Of a stretch of DNA of 64,000 bases, positions 57,709 through 64,000 are shown one piece after another; position 1 is the stretch's first letter, and each line of letters begins with the position of its first letter. The notes beneath the pieces are model-generated. The model saw only the letters and a list, made by a program, of their open reading frames with translations. It did not search any database and was not told where the DNA came from. A program made the translations under genes and the position numbers. Origin of the DNA: Endomychus coccineus (Eukaryota; Arthropoda; Insecta; Coleoptera; Endomychidae); contig OY294067.1 in NCBI GenBank assembly GCA_958510875.1, positions 153,355,962-153,419,961 of the forward strand, given 5' to 3'.

Positions 57709-58489
57709 ATGGAAGCGTACGTAGGAGAAGGTGTTCTCAATACGCTTATAAACAAGCTCCCGTTTGACCTTCATATTCCTGGTTATCACTTCTGTGGTCC
57801 CGGTACAAAATTAGAAGAACGGTTGAGAAGAGGAGATCCAGGTATCAATCCACTCGATAAAGTTTGCCGCCAACACGATATTTCATATCTGCGAAACGCT
57901 AGTTTGGAAGGACGACACGAGGAGGATAAAATATTAGAGAACGCTGCTTGGCAACGTGTCAAATCTAAAGACACAAAATTTGGAGAGAGGATTGCCGCTT
58001 CCGGTGTGAATAAAATTATGAAGGCAAAAAGGAAATTGGGAATGGGTATGATAAAGACGGTTGGGTTCGGAAGTGCAATTGTCGATGGGGTGAAAAAAGT
58101 TATGAAGAATAAGTTTGACTCATCCAATCTGAAGAAAACATTCCAAACAGCGTTGAAAGTTGCACGAAAACAATTCAAAAAAGCAGGTGGTCGGAAAAAT
58201 GTTCGATTATCAAGAGTAATTCCTATTCTAAAGACTGGAGGATTCCTACCATTTTTAATACCTCTGTTTGCCGGCTTATCAGCTGCTGGAGCATTGGCAG
58301 GAAGTGGTGCAGGCATCGCTAAGGTCGTCAACGACAGCAAAGCAGCTCGGAAAACCTTGGAGGAAACGGAAAGACATAAAAAAACAATGGAAGCTATAGC
58401 TTTGTGAAAACAAAGATCTGGTCTACATTTGAAAAAGTATCGCAAAGATCTTGGTCAATATTTAAATAAACATCCAAAAAACTGTCAGT
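57709..58489 (+). pseudogene. PLA2-domain minor core/capsid protein
   Basis: Starts at the ATG at 57709. Residues 26-60 hold a viral-type phospholipase A2 signature: calcium loop YHFCGPGTK (26-34) and the catalytic His-Asp in CRQHDISY (H56, D57). A basic helical middle follows, then a hydrophobic Gly/Ala segment (GGFLPFLIPLFAGLSAAGALAG, part, from about residue 174), and a charged helix KAARKTLEETERHKKTMEAIAL. The tail resembles the adenovirus-like core/pVI-type proteins of Polintons. In parvoviruses this PLA2 is used to leave endosomes (family knowledge). A TGA at 58405-58407 ends the frame, but coding-like sequence in the same frame continues to about 58487, so the stop is probably a nonsense mutation. 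Confidence 0.8.
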
Positions 58490-58862
58490 AAACCTACCCA
58501 GAAGACCTCAAGCCGATCTCGATCTACGAAAACTAGCAAAAGCTCTGAAAATGCCCCATTTTAGAGGAGTATTTATGCGTGATCAACTGCCATCCAACGG
58601 ACCATGTAAAAACGAGCGTGGAATAGTTAATTTAGATAGCTCGGACAATGAAGGAACTCACTGGGTTGGGTTTAATGAAGTCGGTGAAACAGTTTTATAT
58701 TATGACAGTTTTGGCAATTTACGCCCCCCTCACGAACTAGTGGATTATTTCGAAAAGTGTGAGATATTATTCAATCACGACAATTTTCAGCAATATAACA
58801 CTTATAATTGTGGCCAGTTATGTTTGGAATTCTTCTCTAACTCTTCAGTTGTGGTCGACTAA
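58490..58862 (+). pseudogene. Adenain-type cysteine protease
   Basis: Maturation protease of the capsid. The ATG at 58551 opens 103 codons, but family-like sequence runs upstream in the same frame to about 58490 (RPQADLDLRKLAKALK), so the true start lies further up, overlapping the end of the PLA2 gene. Counting from 58551 the triad candidates are H37 in GTHWVGF, D52 in YYDSFGN and C87 in YNCGQLC, in the order and spacing of adenovirus protease. The segment FRGVFMRDQLP is the conserved N-terminal loop. The frame ends at 58860-58862 with TAA. Catalytic residues are all present, so this is the least damaged enzyme of the element. The start remains uncertain. Confidence 0.82.
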
Positions 58863-58879
58863 CCCTGCATTTATTAGTA

Positions 58880-58916
58880 TATAAATAGATTGTTGATAAA
58901 GTGTTCATCAGTCATG
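58880..58916 (+). promoter_or_regulatory. TATA-initiator core promoter of penton gene
   Basis: TATAAATA starts at 58880 and the arthropod-like initiator ATCAGTC lies at 58907-58913, its A 30 bases after the first T of the TATA box. The initiator ends directly at the ATG (58914-58916). Such a leaderless arrangement is unusual. The same ATCAGTC occurs near starts at 57699 and 61289. Confidence 0.6.
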
Positions 58917-59658
58917 TCTCAGACGTTCACTATCACGGGCAAAGGCCCTCGCTTATCTGTAGATTTTCACCCACCCATAGAACTAGATCCTCATTCATAT
59001 TATTCTATAGCACTTGTTGGTTTGCATACGTACAATAGCATTCCGAACATTTAAGAAGGTTTCAATAAATTTTATTATAAAAAGGGTGAAGGGTGAGGAA
59101 GAAGTAGTAACTATACCTCCGAGGTCCTAAGAGTCGACAGACATAGAGGATTTCATACAAAGTGCAGTTTGTGGAGTAGGAGTGAAGCAAGAAGAACGTG
59201 ACAGGGAATTATCAATAAAATCTAACAACAACACTCTACACACAGAGCTGAAGAGTGATTTTGAAGTGAATTTTATTCCTAGAGATAGTATAAGCGAACT
59301 GTTGGGATTCAGCAAAAAGAAAAAGACATCTCGTGAACTACACGTATCTGATCGACCTATAAACATAATCAAAGTTCAAACTATCAGAGTGGAGTGGAAC
59401 TTAACCGCAGGAGCATATTATAACAATAAGTTAGCTCATACGATATATGAGTTTTCACCTCTTGTACCACCTGGGTTTTCCATTGATATAGAGCCGAAGA
59501 ATCTTATTTATCTACCGATCATCAACAAGACGTCTTTTGATAACATCACACTGAATATTTTAGATCAGAATTGGAAACGGGTGAATTTTCGTGTAGAAGA
59601 AATTATTATACGGCTGCAATTGAAAAAGACCGCTAGGGATTATGGCTTCCAACAATAA
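58914..59658 (+). pseudogene. Penton-like (minor) capsid protein
   Basis: From the ATG at 58914 a frame of about 46 codons (FTITGKGPRLSVDFHPP, YSIALVGLHTYNSIPNI) ends at a TAA near 59052. Sequence continues with shifted frames (EEVVTIPPRS, IEDFIQSAV) and is then open from 59182 to 59658: LSIKSNNNTLHTELKS, ISELLGFSKKK, DRPINIIKVQTIRVEWNLTAG and the C-terminal beta-rich part ending FRVEEIIIRLQLKK. The strand-rich pattern and position next to the major capsid gene match the single jelly-roll penton/minor capsid of Polintons. At least two frame breaks. Confidence 0.68.
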
Positions 59659-59744
59659 ATAATAATCCAATACCCACCAGCATTCATTATATGAAAATAA
59701 TTCATCTGAGAAAGTTGTTGTTGCAGTAGACGTCACTTGAGAAC

Positions 59745-61078
59745 ATGGGTTTGGATTTCAGCAATGAAAAACATCCCCGTATTGGCCATCAGTCATTATC
59801 TACAACGTGTTCAAGGGAGAAGGTTGCTTCTGCATCATTATCATTGGAAAATATAAATTTTTTGAAGTTCCACGATTACAATGTCGGAAAAACTTCAAAT
59901 ATTCAACGAGCCAAACTTCAAGACATCATCCGAGAAGAAACTCACACCTACTATCCACACACAACATCTTTTGGCAACAGCGATGAAATTGAGATATTAA
60001 TCAATCAACAAGATGTATTGGTAGATTCGGCCTCGTCTGCTTTATTCATCGAGGCAGAATTCCTGCCAGAAGCAAGTGGTGATGGTGAATGTACCCTACC
60101 GAATAATTTCGGAGCGTTTCTTTTCGAACATATCAGTTATGAATTGAATGGAAAAGAGATATACAAAGTACGTGACCCTGGTATTGTCAGCCCCATCAGA
60201 GCTTATCTAACATATGCCGAACATGAATCTATACCTCTAGCTATTTCTGGATGGTCATATAAGGATGCAATGAGTTCAGTCTACAATAATAAAATCAATT
60301 TATGGATACCGTTGAATTTTCTACTAGGCCTATTCATTGACTATAACAAAGTTTTGAGTGGAAAACATGAGCTGCGCTTGATAAGGTTTCGAACCGATAA
60401 TGATTGCTATACCAATAGCACAGGCATGAAAAGTCTAAAATAAATGTTAGGACGATAGCATTAAAAGTGCGACATGCGTTTCTGAACGATCAAGTTAAAT
60501 TTCAAATGTTGGGGAATTTGAGTGCTGAGAAGCCGATTTTGATTCCATTCCGCAGTGGGGATCTACATGAAAATCCGTTGATGAAGGAGAGCACTCGCGA
60601 CATTTGGGTTATTAAAACATCAATGATTTTGGAACGCCCCAGTTATGTGATTCTGGCTTGCCAAACTGATCGAAAAAATATTCCTGTTAAGCACAGTACA
60701 TATTTCGATAATATAAACTTGCTAAATGTGAGATTATACTTGAATTCAGAGTGTTGTCCATATGAAGCAATGAAATTGAATTTCATCGACCAGCAATACG
60801 TGGAAGCATACCAGATGTACTATGATTTCCAGAAATCATTTTCAAATAAAATAATAAGCGAGCCGATGTTAGATTATATAGCATTCGAAAATAAAGCAAT
60901 TTGCGTGATTGACTGTTCAAAACAAAACGATGCTTTGAAGTCATCGACAGTTGACGTCAAACTAGAGATGGAAAGTTTCCTGAATTTCCCCAAAAACACC
61001 CGGGCTTATTGCATCAACAGTAACGATCGTATATTGGAGTATTCTCCGATTACAGGATCAGTTCGGAATTTAGTGTGA
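59745..61078 (+). pseudogene. Hexon-like major capsid protein (double jelly-roll)
   Basis: The ATG at 59745 opens a frame to 60443 and continues after a one-base frame break at about 60438-60443 in the frame ending at TGA 61076-61078; together about 444 codons, a normal size for Polinton major capsid proteins. First half: EIEILINQQDVLVDSASSAL, NNFGAFLFEHISYELNGKEI, VRDPGIVSPIRAYL and WIPLNFLLGLFIDYNKV. Second half: PILIPFRSGDLHE, IWVIKTSMILERPSYVI, VRLYLNSECCPYE and IDCSKQNDALKSSTVDVKLE. The all-beta texture in two similar halves supports a double jelly-roll. It is the best preserved gene of the element; a single indel breaks it. Confidence 0.75.
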
Positions 61079-61420
61079 AGAACCAGGTGATGGATCATAA
61101 TGTTATTATTTTAGTTCTAAATGATGTACTATCAAAATGTATTTTTCCACATAAATGTAATTATTATTATATTCGATATTTTTATTTCTCAAACGATAGG
61201 TGGTGATGTAAACATCCGGCGATCATAGTTTGTAAGCTATGGGAGCCGGTTGCTATAAATGAAACAAATTGAAACAACTAGTGACGTTATCAGTCAGTCA
61301 TCAACGTTTGCAATGAGATCGAAACGAAGAGACCCCCACCCCCCACTATTCACGTTCACGTTCTCACGTATGTAAGAGAGAATCATTTCAGAAAATGTTC
61401 AGTTAGTAAAGCGAACTTAG
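61079..61420. promoter_or_regulatory. Spacer with partial TIR-like repeat and putative promoter
   Basis: At 61215-61240 ATCCGGCGATCATAGTTTGTAAGC repeats the start of the TIR unit in the same orientation as the left TIR. It is followed by TATAAA (61254-61259), GTGACGT (half CRE) and ATCAGTCAGTC (61289-61299). The TATA-to-initiator distance is 38 bases, longer than usual. This probably drives the MSV199 gene. Confidence 0.5.
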
Positions 61421-61867
61421 CATTTAATGAAGTGTTTCTAAAATTTGGGGTCGATATAAGAAACGATGAAAGAAACTATTTATATTGGAATATACAACTA
61501 AACCAACGCATTCTAATGAATGAAGATCTATTGGATTGGTTAGCTTATCACAGCAAAAAATATCATGCTAAAAAGGGTGTTATAACAAGATTGTTGAGGA
61601 AAAACCCGCATATACACCATTTAGAAATTTGTGATAAGACTGATGCACGAAAGAAATATTATGTTTTAGATGCTATTTATTTCAAATCATTATTGATGCA
61701 AATGCGAACTCCTAAAGTCATCGAGTTACGTGAACTGTTTTCGGTAATGAAATTTATTATGATGAAATATTGTGAGTACGAGAAATTCTATGAACAACAT
61801 TGTGTGGAACTGTTGAAAACAAAAAATAAGCAATTGATACAATCAGTAGAAGAGTTGAGATACTTAG

Positions 61868-62103
61868 TGTTATATATTTACTTTATATTATATATACATA
61901 TATTCTAAGGTTTAGTGCGATGGCAGTAAGGAGTTCAGTGTCTCAAGAGAGCGCCATAGAACAACGTCAGAAATCCAACGACATGACATTAGACTACCAT
62001 TATTACTAGAATAAGGAGTGTTGTACAACAAGTAAAGTTAATAAAAGTATAAAACCTTTACAGTATCTTATCTTACTTGCAAAGCAAACCTACAAACACA
62101 ACA
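61868..62103. mobile_element. 236-base solo LTR inside MSV199 gene
   Basis: The segment starts TGTTATATAT and ends ACACAACA, is flanked by the 5-base target duplication CTTAG (61863-61867 and 62104-62108), and contains a TATAAAA box at about 62048. Its removal with one duplication restores the reading phase of the host gene. Ends TGTT...AACA with a 5-base duplication fit BEL/Pao or Ty3 LTRs. No internal coding sequence. Confidence 0.85.
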
Positions 62104-62333
62104 CTTAGTGTTGGCCGTGAAAGAACAAGGCGATGAAGAGCGTCAAAGAGCTGAGGAACATGAACGTCGAGCAGAAAATGAACGTAATCTTGCCGAGGAA
62201 CGTGAATGTCGTGCGAAAAAACGATCTCAACGCTTATCTCAACAAATTCAAATGAATGTTGTCACCTTACGGAATAACATTGCGCCAAATATTGTTCCAC
62301 CTCCTATCAATTTCGGAAAAAGACGAAATTTAG

Positions 62334-62393
62334 GTAATTATTTTGTTTTTATAATAAAATTTATATAAAATATTTTTTTTCCTCCAATTTTAG
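62334..62393 (+). other. Spliceosomal intron in MSV199 gene
   Basis: 60 bases with GTAATT donor and a pyrimidine-rich tract before TTTTAG. Joining 62333 to 62394 keeps the frame (phase 1) and links two parts of the family protein; the retained reading would run into a hydrophobic, non-family sequence. Confidence 0.75.
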
Positions 62394-62839
62394 GATTATA
62401 TCGAACATCGAATGATATGAGACCAGAATGGTACCTAATGTGTCGACAGGAGGATGGTTAGCGTGATGCCGACAGAAAATTACAAAATCGAGGAATGCGA
62501 TTAATACGTAAATAGTCTAACATATCTCATGCTATCGATATTGGTAACGAAGTGAAACAGAATTTCCGTCGCAATTTGAAATGGTATGCAAGAGGAAATC
62601 TTATTCGTGCCGCAGAAGAAGAGGGGGGGTGAACAATTGATTAGTGATATCAACATCGAGTCATTGATAGAATGCGTTATCAATCGCAAAAATGAAGCTT
62701 ATGAACTAGCAAATGATAATGTCAATATATTGATGTAAAAATATTAAGTTCTTCCATTATTTCAGAAAATAAAACAGAGGTAACTATGAAATGCGCTTGC
62801 GTTAATGTTTATATGTATAATTCATTATTCAAGTGTTCA

Positions 62840-62963
62840 TCATCGTTCGTTAACTATGGTCGCCGGATTGAATCAGTTACTGTCATCGGTTCGAAGCAGT
62901 GACGTCATCATCGTTCGTAAACTATGATCGCCGGATCTTCAATTGAATAAAACACCATTTACT
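62840..62963. repeat. Right TIR of the Polinton-like element
   Basis: Reverse complement of the left end: it contains the two repeat units, with an exact TGACGTCA at 62900-62907, and ends ...CACCATTTACT at 62963. Against the left TIR the outermost bases are AGTAA(A/G)TG. Divergence is about 10%, which gives a relative age for the insertion. Confidence 0.88.
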
Positions 62964-63119
62964 CGTGTATTTTGATACACATGAAACTATTGTTAGATGT
63001 TCTCCCCACCCAATTTGCATGCATCATATTGATTTTACCCCATCAAAAATATGGAAATTAACATTCTGCATGTCAAGACTTTTCATTTGATACCTATAAA
63101 GCTACGGTTGACATTCACA

Positions 63120-63420
63120 GATCCGCCATGACAGTTCACGTGACAGATGCTTCATGGATCCACCACGTCACACCCGCCAAGACACGACATGACACCTCGA
63201 TGAAGACCTCATGTGACAGACGCCATGACACCTCGTTGAAGACCCACGTGACAGCCGCCATGACAACTCTTTCCGCCACCATGATGCTCTATGGTTTTGA
63301 GTTGGGTTAGCTATATAACCTTCAGCTCTATGGTACGTGATAGCCGCCATGACACCTCGTGACAGACACCTCGTTGAACTCCCTCGTGACAGACACCTCG
63401 TCGAAGTGACAGACGTCATG
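63120..63420. repeat. Degenerate short repeats (CATGACACCTCG words)
   Basis: Words such as CATGACACCTCG(T/A)TGAAG and GTGACAGACGCC recur irregularly at about 63190, 63229, 63348 and 63395. It is a decayed minisatellite; the short frames across it are not genes. Confidence 0.7.
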
Positions 63421-63470
63421 ATATCTCACCGCGTGACATCATGTGATTCCAAAACCGTACGAGTCGAACT

Positions 63471-63647
63471 GGTGGCGCCACCTCCACGAAGCAGTCTGTA
63501 CCTTTGGTTCACCATGACAGCTGTCACATGGTGGCGACACCTTCACGAAGCAATCTGTACCTTGGGCTAGCCATGACAGCTGTCACGTGGTGGTGACACC
63601 TCCACGAAGCAGTCTGTACCTTTGGTTCGCCATGACAGCTGTCCCGT
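63471..63647. repeat. Three-copy 59-base minisatellite
   Basis: Units start GGTGGCGCC, GGTGGCGAC and GGTGGTGAC at 63471, 63530 and 63589, exactly 59 bases apart, each containing CACGAAGCA(G/A)TCTGTACCTT and CATGACAGCTGTC. Units are about 90% identical. Confidence 0.9.
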
Positions 63648-64000
63648 GATAGTCACATGACCATGTACATGGGACACACTTTTTGTAAGCATCCTGTATA
63701 CTCTTTACAGAAAACATATCCTCATCTCACACCTTATCACATACATCCTTTCCTTATCACCTGACCTGCATCCTTATCGCAACTGATAAGGATAACCTCA
63801 TACTGGATGGACAGCTAGACCGGAAGTGGAGACCGGATATCCTGATCGTAGAACTCGTCCAGTTCATCTAAGTGTTTGATTATATTAGCATGATATGATG
63901 ACGTGAAGATTATGTAAAACTCTCAAAATAAATCTTATCTACGCTGACCTGTTTAGTTTCTTATAACAAGGTTATCGATAAACATAAATCTTGATCTCTT
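63648..64000. other. Window end, no gene seen
   Basis: Contains several CTTATCA/TGATAAGG words (63735-63795) and an AATAAA near 63928, but no coding frame. It might be part of a further LTR or UTR that continues outside the window. Confidence 0.4.

Larger units (their letters stand above)
61421..62738 (+). pseudogene. MSV199/BRO-like gene with intron, split by solo LTR
   Basis: First part (from about 61421, no clear ATG; an upstream frame is open) has an MSV199-type domain: FLKFGVDIR, YWNIQLNQRILMNEDLLDWL, KGVITRLLRKN and FKSLLMQMRTPKVIELRELF. It then runs into a coiled coil, is interrupted by the solo LTR at 61868-62103, and resumes in phase (EQGDEERQRAEEHERRAENE, then NNIAPNIVPPP). A 60-base GT-AG intron (62334-62393) precedes the last exon, which has a DUF3627-like part (RPEWYLMCRQEDG, KWYARGNLI) with TAGs at 62459-62461 and 62513-62515 and a frame change in the G-run near 62623-62629; TAA at 62736-62738. 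MSV199 proteins occur in insect poxviruses, iridoviruses and baculovirus-like genomes; their role is thought regulatory but is not established. Confidence 0.75.
53239..62963. mobile_element. Polinton/Maverick (adintovirus-like) element relic
   Basis: A 9.7 kb unit bounded by terminal inverted repeats of about 120 bases (53239-53360 and 62840-62963, about 90% identical). All recognisable genes are on the plus strand: metalloproteinase, conserved Polinton protein, fibre-like coiled coil, integrase with chromodomain, PLA2/core protein, adenain-type protease, penton-like and hexon-like capsid proteins, MSV199 gene. This set is diagnostic of Polintons/adintoviruses, except that no polymerase B and no packaging ATPase were found. 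Typical autonomous elements are 15-20 kb, so an internal deletion or a non-autonomous form is likely. No 6-base target duplication is evident; the left end may be trimmed by the LTR ending at 53237. Confidence 0.88.

Noticed and set aside
57786..58445. 219-codon minus-strand frame
   Set aside because: Antisense shadow of the PLA2/core protein; no recognisable motif.
53239..62963. Interpretation as a parvovirus or poxvirus insertion
   Set aside because: The PLA2 motif and MSV199 gene alone could suggest these, but TIRs, integrase, adenain and double jelly-roll capsid proteins in one unit fit a Polinton/adintovirus-like element much better.
1..64000. CRISPR arrays, rRNA or tRNA genes, bacterial operons
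   Set aside because: No regularly spaced short repeats, no cloverleaf or rRNA-like sequence was recognised; introns and element types show a eukaryotic nuclear genome.

Overview
The window is eukaryotic, intron-containing, AT-rich DNA and reads as the repeat-dense part of an arthropod genome, most likely an insect. The evidence is the mix of Ty3/gypsy, Penelope, non-LTR, PIF/Harbinger and Polinton/Maverick-like elements, 60-135 bp GT-AG introns, and a TATA box spaced from a TCAGT initiator as in arthropod core promoters. No conserved single-copy host gene can be supported; nearly everything recognisable is mobile DNA, much of it nested. Species cannot be inferred from the sequence.

Layout. 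1-7.6 kb: a nearly intact minus-strand Ty3/gypsy element with a 1.1 kb LTR, gag, a textbook -1 frameshift signal and a pol that carries an OARD1/TARG1-like ADP-ribose macrodomain between RNase H and integrase. 7.8-15.4 kb: a LINE tail, a small foldback element with a hammerhead-ribozyme core, two Penelope-like elements each with inverted partial copies, and an RNase H-bearing LINE relic. 16.1-17.8 kb: relic of a DDE transposase. 17.97-22.99 kb: a PIF/Harbinger transposon with intact TIRs, a TTA target duplication, convergent transposase and Myb/SANT genes, and a 1.58 kb LTR-like insertion in the Myb gene. 23-46 kb: eroded LINEs, a long-TIR transposon, foldbacks, and a full-length-like minus-strand LINE (39.8-43.8 kb) with a PHD-finger ORF1. 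46.4-53.2 kb: a Penelope element inserted into a second minus-strand Ty3 element with a large LTR.

53.24-62.96 kb is the most interesting part: a 9.7 kb Polinton/Maverick (adintovirus-like) relic between about 120 bp terminal inverted repeats. In order it holds a secreted matrix metalloproteinase with hemopexin domain, a conserved Polinton protein of unknown function, a coiled-coil fibre-like protein, a DDE integrase with chromodomain, a PLA2/minor-core protein, an adenain-type cysteine protease, a penton-like and a hexon-like capsid protein, and an MSV199/BRO-like gene with an intron and a solo LTR inside it. DNA polymerase B and packaging ATPase were not found. Almost every gene has frameshifts or stops, so this is a dead, probably internally deleted copy of a virus-like element. 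The window ends in minisatellite-like repeats.

All family assignments are by reading motifs, not by database search.
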